64,000 nt of DNA from Scalesia atractyloides (taxonomy: Eukaryota; Streptophyta; Magnoliopsida; Asterales; Asteraceae). A program made the translations under genes and the position numbers. The notes beneath the pieces were generated by a model. That model ran no database searches, was not told where the DNA came from, and saw nothing but the letters and a program-made list of their open reading frames with translations. The stretch is from assembly GCA_947069175.1 (NCBI GenBank), contig CAMTDV010000018.1, forward strand, positions 40,188,869 through 40,252,868. Reading direction: 5' to 3'. This document shows, piece by piece, positions 1 to 9,989 of this stretch (its first letter is position 1; every line of letters begins with the position of its first letter).

Positions 1-691
1 ACAAGTACTAGTTCAAGCTCATCATTCCAAAATCAGACAAGCCAAGCCAGTTCTGATTCAAATGTTTTCAAGTGTAACATAGCAGTTGATTTGAAGAATG
101 TATTTCCTGAGAAGGTGGCCAAACAGCACATAGAACTTCTTGCTACTGTCTTTGATTCATATGAAAGTCTCGTTGTTGGAAAGATCGGTAATCCAGAGAT
201 GACCGCCGAAGATTATGATCAGGTGGACGAAGAAGAATGGGAACTCAAGCAACAAGCTTGGATTTGACAAATCTAAAGTCACATGCTTCAGGTGTCGACA
301 GAAAGGACACTTCAAACGCGAATGCCACAATGAAGAAGCAAGTGGAAACCAAAATCCATTCGGCAGTAACAATGAGTACTATAAGAAAGCTCTACAATAC
401 AAGCCATATCCGAAAAGAACACAAGTCAAAGTAGAAGATAAATCTGCAAAGAAAACTGAACAAGCTCTTGTTATTACTCATGAAGAAGATGGTTTTGACT
501 GGAACAGATACATCGGAAAGAAAACTGGTGTTGCTATGATGGCAGAGGTAGTGGATGAATTTGATACATCATATGTCGATGCTGCTTTGGAAAATGCCAT
601 TCTGGAAGGATATAGGCAGAGAGCTGAGGAAGAAGAGTTAGCTTACCTTGAGATGCAAAGGCAAGAAGCTTTGAAATCAGAGGCAGAAAAG
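1..691 (+). pseudogene. S1 gag, upstream exon part (zinc-knuckle region), broken
   Basis: Gag is the nucleocapsid/capsid polyprotein that packages element RNA. The window opens inside gag, in the Gln/Ser-rich linker followed by a FKCNIAVDLKN segment also seen in S2 and S3. At about 235-245 roughly 85 bases present in S2 and S3 are missing and the frame shifts. The new frame (from 215) carries an intact CCHC knuckle, CFRCRQKGHFKREC, then the family motif DGFDWNRYIGKKTGVAMMAE. The part ends at AAAAG|GTAAAA, the position matching the putative 5' splice site of S3. A TAA stop lies just beyond it. The assignment is secure because S2 and S3 align throughout. Confidence 0.8.
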
Positions 692-2371
692 GTAAAATCT
701 GAGGTAAAAATGTCATAAAAGGAAGTTGTGAAATTTGTGGAGGTTGAAAAACCTTGCAAAAAGTGCGCAAGTCCTTGTGAACCATGTCTTGATAAAGTCA
801 AAGTCATAAGAGAATTGATTGTACACAACGAAAATTTTCGTTATTATTACAGAACCATAAAAGAAGCTTATGACAAAATATCAAGCAAATATAAATATGT
901 TGAACATGCTAATAGTGAACTTAACGCTAATGTCAAAATGTTAAATGCTACAGTAATTGAGAAACAAACGGCAATTAACATGTACATTAACACAATTGCT
1001 GAAACAAAGCGTGAGCTTCACAGCATGAAAATTGAAACGGATCGGGTAAGACAACTTCTAAAGAGCTACACCACAAATGCGTATGTCATTAATCACATTT
1101 TACCTACGATTAAATCGGACGAAAATGGTGAGAAATCATAGCGTAAAGAGTACGGATGTGTTCCTCCATCATTTCTTGTAACTTATTCATGCAAGAAAGA
1201 TGATGAGATCGAAAAGGCATTTAATATTCTTATTCATTCAGATAAAAGAAATAAATTGCCTGAGAACACTGATGTAGACTTTATTAAATCAAATGATGAC
1301 AACGAAGCGGTGGTAATAATGTGGTAAATAATGTGTTGGGAAATGATTCTGATGAGACAGCTCTGAAAGCGCCAAATCAAGTTCGAAAAACTTAGGATCA
1401 TGATCTAAGTGATGATCCTAACGTTGTCATGTACAAGGTTAAGGATTCTGATAGATTATAATTCGATGGTAACTTTCCGATTCGGAATGTAAAAGAAGAT
1501 CAAATGATAAACTGTTTAAACTTGTAGAAGTTTCATCAGATGATCTTGACTTGAAAAGAAATTTTACTCTAAACTGAAAAAGAACTTTAACAACTACCGT
1601 TGAAATAGTGGTGATTTTCCGGAGCACAGGATAGCAGGATTAGGTTTGGAGGTTGAAGAAGAAGAATCGAAGAAGAAGGAGAAACCAGTGTTCCAGGAAT
1701 ACAAAGGTAAGCATATAAAGTTTGTGTATGGAACGAGTACGGTTGAATAGGAAAGCTTAATCGGTAAGCAATCAAATGATGATTTCAAGAAAGAAAAAGA
1801 GCTTCGGGACAAGGCTAAGACTAAGTCCACAAGTGGAGTAAAACCCACTAGTGGACATGCTCATGATAATCGGACTTGCTTTAAATGCAATACTGTTGGT
1901 CATATTGCTCGCAAGTGTCTGAATCTAAAGCCTGTGTTTCCACGAAGAAAAACTGGGTCAAAAGATGGAAAGAAAAAACTACCAGAGATTGTAAAATCTG
2001 ACACAGATTCAATTAGAAAGTTTGAATCTAATGACGAAGTGAAACCTAGAACGAGTTCAAAGTTTGAGAACTCAACATTTGAAAAAGGTAGAAACAAGCT
2101 ACAATCTTGGGTTGCTAAGAAAAAGATTTCATCATCAGAAAAACCAAAGTCTGTTACTGATAAAACTGAAAATGTCAAAACAAACGAGTCAGTGATTAAA
2201 CAGACAAAGAAAGAAAAGGACAAAATGTTTTCAGAATCGACATTGGATGAAATGTTTGATGATGATTTTGAATATGATGAAGAGTTAGAATATGGTTATG
2301 ATGCTTATCAGTACAAACCCAAAACCAAAAAGGTTTGGGTTTCATTTTTCAAATAGTTGTTTCATGTGCAG
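692..2371 (+). pseudogene. S1 long-Gag C-terminal region / candidate retained intron
   Basis: Degenerate coding region starting at a GT donor-like site (AAAAG|GTAAAA) and ending at an acceptor-like TTTCATGTGCAG. Inside are a Cys cluster spaced C-x2-C-x3-C-x2-C (EKPCKKCASPCEPC), a coiled-coil-like stretch around 840-1120, an acidic segment, an intact second CCHC knuckle (CFKCNTVGHIARKC, about 1878-1920), and a Lys/Glu-rich tail. The tail ends in KKVWVSFFK and a TAG at 2354-2356, 15 nt before the AG of the acceptor. Several stops and frameshifts break the frame. The matching segment is exactly absent from S2. It can therefore be read as the C-terminal half of a long Gag made from unspliced RNA. 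Confidence 0.65.
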
Positions 2372-2440
2372 GAATCCCAAGATCCACTCTATCTAAGTTG
2401 ATACAGGATAGCGGAGCTCCAGAGTTTTTAACTTATCTAG
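2372..2440 (+). pseudogene. S1 protease stub
   Basis: Immediately after the acceptor-like site lies a short stretch matching the start of the S3 protease at 23710-23760. The active-site region is recognisable as a degraded DSGA (IQDSGAPE). Homology to pol then stops. About 2441-2610 is AT-rich unassigned sequence, and the next match to the family is the extreme 3' end of pol at about 2610-2730. This marks a deletion of more than 3 kb of pol. Confidence 0.6.
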
Positions 2441-4204
2441 AAAGTCATAATATTCGACGTTTTTGAAATCACAAGTGGTTGAAAAAGAAGAATTTAATTT
2501 TTTTTTTTGAGAAAATCAAAACCGTTAAACAGAACACTAATTGTTATATTGAAAAATCATTTAAAAATTGATTTTCTACAAGTGGTTCTTACAAGTGGTT
2601 TTTACAAGTTGATGTTATCAAATATTAATGGTTTGTTCTGCTGACATGTGACGATGCAGAAAATGAAAACAAAAGGATCGGACGACGAGTTCTCGGGATC
2701 CTCATTGGTTTGTTACATTTTTAGAAAAAATTCTTAAAACCTAAAATCCAAAAATATGTTTTTGATTTTAGGGGTAGTAAGAAAATTTGAAAGTTTTTTA
2801 GAAAAATCAAAAACATATGAAAATTTTAAAAATTTAAAAACATGAAAATTCAAAATGTACAAAAACATTGAAAAAGACAAAAAGAATTTTGTTGTCAAAA
2901 AGGAAATGATAGTACATCAGTGGTCTATCACAGTATGCTAAAGAATTATAATGTTTAATACTGATAAACAAGTCTTATTGTGGATGTGTCAATAAGCTTA
3001 ATCTTGTGGATTAACACATCTTGGATATATGGACTTAGTACTCCGAAATTTCGATTGAAGGGTTGCCTGATTCTGAGATACGAGGTCTTTTTAGATAGTT
3101 GATATATGGGGTATTATACAAGTTCTTTTGATTTTGCGGAAGCAATAGCCTAGAACTTCTATAATGCTTTTGCTATAAACCCCTAAATTAGCATGAAAAA
3201 TTTGAAAAGAATCGAAAGATCTAATCATTTGCAATGCTTAAAAGATTCCTTAAGTGGAACACACCTTTAAGTCGAGCCTTCATCTCTTTGTTAGTACGGT
3301 AGTACTAACCTGAGCTCTCAAGGTCTCGCACAACCCAGATACAGATATCAGTTATGTTATATTCACATGTAAGATGAAATCTAGGGAATCTGGATTCGGG
3401 AGTATATTCAAAAAGTGGGAACCATAGTTAAGTCAAGTTTTCATAATTCATATCTTAACATATCTTGGAACAATTGAGAAATGTGGTAAGGTTTAAGAGG
3501 ACAAACATATCGACAATCTAGGTAAACAAGTTTAAAACTTAAAGTCATCAAAAAGGTCAACGGTACTGGTGATATGTCTCAAACAACTGATATGATCCTT
3601 AGACACGAATTCACAAAAAAATTGTCTCTAAATATGTTTGTACATAGTTTACTTTCTTTACTTGCTATTCAAAATAAAAACAAAAAGATTTTCAGTGTGT
3701 TTTCGCATAAAACTTTCTAAAATACAAAAAGATTTTGTTTCTGCATTAGTTTCAACGAGCCAATGTTGGAGAACGGATCTTCGAAGTCTGGTAAGAAAAT
3801 CTGATAAATGTTTAAAAGTTAATTAATTTGAAACTTTAAAATCAGATTTTTCATAACGGTTTTTCAAACTGAGGTCATTAATTTGGACTTGGTTTATATA
3901 GTTGGTTAATCAAGGTCATTAACTTGGACTTTATCAACTAAGTGGATTTTTACAAATCAAATGATAAAAAATGGGAAAGTTGAAGGATTTAAATGTAAAA
4001 TGTATTCAAGGTCATTAAGTTGAACTCGAAACAACTAAAGTTTTGGAGTAGATTGAAGTGAAGATTAATGTTTGAAATGTGTGATAGTAAAAGAATTTAA
4101 AAATAGTGAATCTGAAATGTTTATTTGAATGTTAGAATTTATTTAGACAGGTAGTAAAGTTTGAGGGGAAGCTGTATAAAACATTGTCAAAAGATTTCAG
4201 AAAG
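2441..4204 (+). other. S1 post-pol noncoding block
   Basis: No gene-like reading frame is seen. The piece from about 2880 to 3960 is shared, in matching orientation, with the post-pol regions of S2 (reverse of about 5000-6290) and S4 (reverse of about 27960-28760), and from about 3600 with S3 (31899-32340). Conserved landmarks are a stretch around 3290-3330 (TTAGTACGGTAGTACTAACC, itself near-palindromic) and repeated phrases of the form 'aggtcattaacttggact' near 3875, 3910 and 4005. The third ORF found in S3 is absent here. Confidence 0.6.
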
Positions 4205-4432
4205 CTCAAAGCTAGGGGGAGTTTGAAGTCTAAAGATCAAAGCAAAGGGGAGTCTGAGACTTAAGCCTAAAGCTAGGGGAGCATGTTGATTAAAAATTTA
4301 TCAAGATAAAGCTCAAAGAAAGAGAAAGAGGATATAAAGATTAAGACATTAAAGTTTATTCAAGAACTAATGATCGAAAGACTCAAAAGAGTTTAAAAGT
4401 CAAAATGACTACGGCAACATCCAAGGGGAGTC
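4205..4432 (+). promoter_or_regulatory. Multiple polypurine tracts of S1
   Basis: Four purine-rich tracts of the AGGGGAG type occur at about 4213-4222, 4245-4253, 4274-4282 and 4421-4431. The last directly abuts the LTR and is the probable plus-strand primer. The third is followed by CATGTTGAT, resembling the LTR start. Repeated polypurine tracts upstream of the 3' LTR are a reported hallmark of Sirevirus elements; the tracts themselves are read directly here. Confidence 0.65.
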
Positions 4433-4833
4433 TGTTGGTGCATATGTTTGTTGCCTACGTCATTATGTATCGAGTCTGAGTGAATAGGGCTTAATCTGTT
4501 AGAATCTAGGCATAATTATGCGAGTTAGAGACCAAGTTCGCTTGAGAGGGTTTGTAAGAAGTCAAGTTCGCCCGAACTTCACACCTAACCAGCGAACTTG
4601 TGATGCTATATATAGGTGCCTTCGGATTTCATTTGTAAGTGTTGGGAGAGATTTTGGCACAGAGACGGTGAAGCTCTGTCGGATCGATTCTCAAATGTAT
4701 TGAACTTTAGATCAATGAAAACAACATTTAAACGAGTAATTCTTGTTATTTGGTTAACTTTTCATTAGTTTCTGCCTAATCGGACAATAGATAACAAATT
4801 TAGGTTCCCGTGCAAATCGTGGACGTTCATACA
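4433..4833 (+). repeat. S1 3' LTR (401 bp)
   Basis: It begins TGTTGGTGCATATG right after a polypurine tract and ends ...CATACA. Length and internal order match the LTRs of S2 (12458-12857, opposite strand) and S3 (37260-37660): palindromes, TATA box, then an 'aatcaatgaaa' stretch and an 'atcaaatttaggttcc'-like end. A TATA-like CTATATATAG lies near 4606-4616. No 5' LTR partner is in the window, so insertion age cannot be estimated here. Confidence 0.85.
4533..4617 (+). promoter_or_regulatory. LTR palindromes upstream of TATA box
   Basis: Half-site CAAGTTCG at 4533, a near-perfect palindrome CAAGTTCGCCCGAACTTC at 4563-4580 and a half-site CGAACTTG at about 4593-4600 lie just upstream of the TATA-like CTATATATAG. 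The same arrangement is seen in the LTRs of S2, S3 and S4, so this is the probable U3 promoter region. Confidence 0.6.
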
Positions 4834-6545
4834 GTAAGTTCGGGCGAACTTGTAAAGCCCAAAATGTGAGCCCACTAGAAATCCGGGTGAACTTGATGTT
4901 TTAAACAAATCACTCATCAGTTGCAAGTTCGGTCGAAGTTGCTGTTTTGTTAAACTTGATTTAGTTTAGCAAGTTCGGCCGAACTTGCCAAACAAAAATT
5001 CAAACTTTTTTCAAATTTTACGTTTTAACCCCTGAACTTTCCACCTTTTACCAGTTATTAACATCCACTCAGTTGACCAAGTCCAAGCTAATGACCTTGG
5101 TTAACCGATTTGTATGTCGAGTCCAAGTTAATGACCTCGGTTTTACCCGTTACGAACAAACTTGTTGTTATTTTCAAAATCAAAGTTTCAAATAATGAAC
5201 TTTTTATCGTTTTGACTTTTCAGATTTTACAGATTAGCTCCCAGCCCGTTGTCAATGAGATTCCCACCAGTTCTAGCATCTTACCAGACTTCGAAAGACC
5301 CGTTCTCTAACATTGGTTTGCTGAAAACAATCTAGAAACAAAATCTTTTTGTATTTGTAAGTTTATGCTAAAACACACTGAAAATCTTTTTAGTTTTAAT
5401 CTGTAAACCTTATAAACTATGTACAGGACAATGTAAACTATGTACAAGACAATATAAACTATGTAAAACATATTTACAGACATATTTTTGTGAATTCGTT
5501 TCTAAAGGATTATATCAGTTAATTGAGAAATATCACCATTACCGTTGACCTTTAAACGACTTTAAGTTTTAAACTCGTTTACCTAGATTGTCGATATGTT
5601 TATCCTCTTAAACTTTACCAAGTTTTTCAACTGTTTCAAGATATGTTAAGGTAAGATTTATGAAACTTGACTTATCTGCGGTTCCCACTTCTTGAATATA
5701 CTCCCGTATAAAGATTCCCTAGATTTCATCTTACAGGTGAATATAGCATAATTGATATCTGTATCTGGGTTATGCGAGACCTTGAGAGCTCAGGTTAGTA
5801 CTACCGTACAGACAAAGAGATGAAGGCTCGATATTAAGGTGTATTCCACTTAAGGAATCTTTTCAGCACTCCAAATGATTAGATCTTTCGATACTTTTCA
5901 ATCTTGCATGCAGTTTAGGGTTTTTTAGCGAAAGTATTATAGAAGTTCTAGGCTATTGCTTCCACAAAATCAGAAGAACTTGTATAATACCCCAGATATC
6001 AACTATCTATAAAAACCTCGTATCTCAGAATCAGGCAATCTCTCAAACAAAATTTCAGAGTACTAAGTCCATATATCCAAGATGTGTTAATCCACAAGAT
6101 TAAGCAGTTGTTAAATTTAGTTTGTATTTCGAAAAACAGTTTACTGAACGTGTTACGCCTATCGACATATCCACAGTAAGACTCGTTTATCACTTTTAAA
6201 CTTTACATTTCTTTAGCATACTGTGATAGTCCACTGATGTACTATAATTTCCTTTTTGTGACACTGAATTCTTTTTAACTTTTTCAATGTTTTTGCACAT
6301 TTTTAAAATTTTTCATATGTTTTTGTATTTCCCAAATTTTTATCCCCCTAAAATCAAAAACATATTTTTGTATTTTAGATTTAAGAAATACTAAACTAGA
6401 AAGATATTTACAAACCATAAAACCAATGCGGATGACGTGAATTCGTCATCCAATCTGTATTCAACCTCAGCTTCCGCACCTGTAAGCAAATTTTTAATAC
6501 CGTTAAGCCGCATTAGATATTTAAATCTTGTTAATGGAAATGCTT
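4834..6545 (-). other. S2 post-pol noncoding region with palindromes
   Basis: Noncoding, aligning (inverted) with S1 2700-3960, S4 27960-28760 and S3 31899-32540. Near the left edge are TAAGTTCGGGCGAACTTG at 4835-4852, a degenerate copy near 4885, CAAGTTCGGTCGAAGTTG at 4924-4941 and CAAGTTCGGCCGAACTTG at 4970-4987. These match the palindromes that precede the third ORF in S3. S1 inserted two bases from the edge of the first one. Confidence 0.65.
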
Positions 6546-8020
6546 TGGTATAAAATCAGCCTTTTATTCGTCAGTGTGGATTTTTTCTATTCGAACCAAT
6601 TTCTTTTCGTAACAGTCACGAATGAAATGATATCGAATTTCAATGTGTTTTGTACGTGAGTGATGAACCGGATTTTTAGTTATATCGATGGCTACTTTGT
6701 TATCTACAAATAAAGGCGTGTCAAGAAACTGCAGACCGTAATCCCTCATCTGTTGCTGAATCCAGAGGATTTGTGATAACAGCTGGAAGCAGAAATGTAT
6801 TCCGCTTCACAGGTTGAGAGAGAGACCGTGGTCTGTTTCTTACACTGCCACGTTACCAAACGTGTGCCAAAGAACTGGCATCCTTCAGTTGTAAATTTCG
6901 AGTTCAGCTTGTCCACTCCGAAGTCTGAGTCAGCGTATCCCGTTAAGTCGAAGTTGTCATTTTTAGGATACCATAAGCCGATTCTAGGACATCCCTTTAA
7001 GTAACGGAAGATTCGCTTGACTATCTGCATATGTGACATTCGAGGACTTGACTGATATCTCGCACATAAGCAAGTAGGATACATGATGTCTGGGCGAGAT
7101 GCCGTTAGATACATCAGTGAACCTATCATCGATCAATAAAGTGTTTCATCAACTTTCATTCCCGTCTCGTCTACGCAAAACCCATGGTTCAGTGCCAGCG
7201 GTGTCAAAAGCGGCTTCGAGCTATCCATTTCAAACTTTTTGAGAATGTCGTGAACATACTTAGTCTAATGAATGAATATCCCATCTGGAAGCTGATCCAC
7301 TTGAAGATCTAAGAAAAACTTCATTTCGCCCATCGAGGACATCTCGAAGTTCATCTTCATGATCTTTTCGAACTCTTTGCACAGACTGTCATCCGTAGAA
7401 CCGAAAATGATATCATCCACATAGATTTGTACTATTATCAGATGAGATCCAACTTCTCTGATAAACAAAGTACTGTCCACTGTGCCTCGTGTAAAGCCAT
7501 TTCCTACGAGATGTTTCGATAACGTCTTGTACCAAGCTCTGGGGGCTTGGTGTAAACCGTACAAGGCTTTATCCAGAAGATATGCTTTGTTCTTGTTCAG
7601 TGGATCGACATACCCTGGTGGTTGGCCGACATACACTTGTTCACGAAGTTTACCGTAAAGAAATTTAGATTTTACATCCAACTGGTACACCTTAAATCCT
7701 TTCCAAGCTGCGAACTCTAGGAAAATGCGGATAGATTCTAATCGCGCAACCGGTGCGTATACCTTCGTATAATCTATACCTTCCTACTGGTGGAATCCCT
7801 TGACAACCATCTGAGCTTTGTTTCTGACTATTACACCCCGATCGTCTCTTTTACACTTGAAGACCCACTTTGTGTCAATAGCTTTCTGTTTCGGTGGCAA
7901 GTCTACAAGCTTCCAAACACCCAACTTCTCGAACTGTAATAGTTCTTCTTGCATTGCTATCACCCAATTCTCGTCAACCAGAGCCTCATTTACTGTCTTT
8001 GGCTCTATGTGAGAAATGAA
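6546..8020 (-). pseudogene. S2 reverse transcriptase and RNase H
   Basis: C-terminal half of a copia Pol polyprotein, which copies element RNA into DNA and removes the RNA strand. Visible motifs in order are KVFKC-type RT entry, YQLDVKSKFLYGKL, LYGLHQAPRAWY, the catalytic YVDDIIFGS (near 7415-7440), then MYLTASRPDI, GYADSDFG (first RNase H Asp), CEAEYISASS (Glu), and HHSRTKHIEIRYHFIRD near 6600-6660. In-frame stops occur near 7265, 7135 and 6747, and the reading frame is disturbed around 6780. It aligns with S3 25600-27111 almost throughout. It is inactive as it stands. Confidence 0.88.
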
Positions 8021-9730
8021 ACATTAGTAATAGCAGTAGTTCTGAGTTGGTGCAACTCGGGTGTAGAAACAACTAAGTCCTTTATTTATTTGGCTTCGTG
8101 TAAGCACACCAGTTTGTAGTTCTCCTATAATATTCGTTGAAGGATGGTAAGAATATGATCGAGGCATTTCTTCTGTTGGAACATCAACTGAGCTTTGCTA
8201 ATTTGAAACAATCAGATCACTGTTCACATCAACATTAGGAGTACTTGATGAAGCTTAGTTCAGATTTCTCGGACTAGCAGATTGATTAACATGTTAGAAA
8301 TCTGCTCAACTTCTTCATCTGATGAAGTTTCATCATCAGCATCAAATGTCGGTGCTTCATCTGAATAAAAATTCTGATTCTGAGGCGTACTGGGCATTGT
8401 TATAGCATTATCTTGTTCAGAAGACACATTCGATGGATTTATAGCAGGTGTTACTTCTACTTCAGAAATATTTTCAACTTGAACACCACTGCTATTGCTT
8501 GGACCTGCTCCGGAAGATGAATAATCCAACATGGGTTGATTAACCACAATTGGTCTAATGATTTGTTCTTGATTTGAGGATTGTTGAAGATAGTATAACA
8601 CTGCAATTTCTTCTTCAGACAATTCTTCGGGAAGTCGAATGATTTCCAAAGGTCTTGATAGTTAAACAGCCACGCGTCACCTCTCCTTTGAATCATATCC
8701 GTATAATTGAAACAATCCATGTGTTGTGCTTTAATAACCTTTCTCAACGAAGGAACATATACTCTTCTTAACGGACTCGCATATCCGATAAAGAAACCTT
8801 CAAGAGATTTAGATCCGAATTTGCCATCTTGATCGATTAAAGTACATGGCGCACCGAATGGTTCTAAGAATTTCAAATTTGGCTTCCGTCGGTTTATCAT
8901 CTCAAAACTTGTTTTCTTTGTTGGTTTGACAGTGAGAAGTCTCACTAGTGTGTAGCAAGCCGCAGCAACTGCTTCACTCCAGAAGCTGACTGGAAGTTTA
9001 GAATCTTCAAGCATGGTTCTCGTAGTTTCAATCAAAGTTCTGTTTTTCCGTTCAGCAACAACGTTTTGCTGTGGAGTATAGGGAGCACTAAACTCGTGCA
9101 GAATCCCTTTAGCGTTGCAGAATTCCTTCATTTTGTTATTCTTAAACTCTGTGCCATTGTCACTTCTAATGCGTCTGACCGGCAGATGATAAAGATTCTG
9201 GAGTTTCTTAAACAGAATCACCAAGTTCTCGAACGTTTCGTCTTTTGATTCCTGAAAGTACACCCACGAATATCTGGAATAATCATCTGTCACGACCAAG
9301 CAATATAAGTCTCATGAGATGCTTCGAACATTTACAGGACCAAATAAATCCATGTGGAGACGTTCTAATGGCAACTTGTTGAATTTAGAATTTTCTTCGG
9401 ATGAGATTTCTTGATCTGCTTTCCCTTTTTACATTCTAAGCAGTGATCAGACATATGAAAGCTCCGAAGATTTACACCTTCTACAAGATCATTACGAACC
9501 AAGAAATTCATTTTTCGCAAATGAATATGCCCCATCTTTCGATGCCAAAGAATAGAATCCTTTTCAGTAGCCTTTGTCACAAAACATTGCGCTGATTTTG
9601 ATGAAGTGGTAGCGACGCCCATATCAAGAACATATAGATCATTCTCACGTGGTGCTCGCATCAGAATCCACTCATCTGGTATTTCGAATCCCAGCTTCAA
9701 GATAATACATTCTTTGTCGTTGAAATGCAT
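8021..9730 (-). pseudogene. S2 integrase with GAG-pre-integrase zinc domain
   Basis: Integrase inserts the cDNA into the genome. From the right: a pre-integrase HHCC-like zinc region (WHRKMGHIHLRKM ... CLECKKGKQ, about 9430-9560), then the catalytic core with all three acidic positions visible: VTDDYSRYSW (about 9270-9299), RSDNGTEF, and AERKNRTL. The usual NGVAER is NVVAER. The distal part (8260-8649) is the acidic, Ser-rich linker typical of copia integrase tails, ending in a DEAPTFDADDE motif. A stop and frame changes lie near 9300-9365 and 8640. S3 has a large internal deletion in this same domain, while this copy retains it. Confidence 0.87.
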
Positions 9731-9989
9731 CGTGAACTTTCTTATCGCAAATCTGCGATATGCTCAGAAGATTATTCTCCAACTCTGCAATATAATTCAC
9801 GCGATCGAATGAAACGACGCCATTGGAGAGTTTTCCCTCGGCGACTATCCTTCCACCCTGGTTACCCACAAATCCAACATATCCACCATAGATAGCTTTT
9901 ATGTCGAATAGTAACACTTTCATACCCGTCGTATGCCTGGACGCTCAACTATCCAGAATCCACATGGAGAGTACGGATCTCTGGAGCCC
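9731..9989 (-). pseudogene. S2 protease
   Basis: Retropepsin-type aspartic protease that would cleave the polyprotein. The active site reads WILDS*ASRH: the Gly codon of DSGA has become TGA, so this copy is dead. The family-specific downstream segment (GGYVGFVGNQGGRIVAEGKL) and the NNLLSISQICDKK motif follow. The first codon (G of GLQRS) is joined directly to the last gag codon at 9990, at the point where S3 carries a 1.8-kb intron-like segment. Confidence 0.85.

Larger units (their letters stand above)
1..4833 (+). mobile_element. Copia element S1 (Sirevirus-like), 5' end outside window, pol deleted
   Basis: Right-hand part of a plus-strand Ty1/copia LTR element. In order it holds the end of gag with a CCHC knuckle, a long downstream gag region, a short protease stub, a post-pol noncoding block, several purine-rich tracts and a 401-bp LTR starting TGTTGGTGCA and ending ATACA. 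Comparison with S2 and S3 in this window shows that almost all of pol (integrase, RT, RNase H) is missing between about 2440 and 2610, so this copy cannot be autonomous. The following base starts sequence belonging to minus-strand element S2, so S1 was inserted into S2. The Sirevirus-like assignment is inferred from gag type, multiple polypurine tracts, LTR palindromes and family layout. Confidence 0.85.

Noticed and set aside
2469..2520. Poly-T run near 2490-2510 as a polymerase III terminator or retroposon tail
   Set aside because: No A/B boxes or target duplication nearby; it lies in decayed element sequence.
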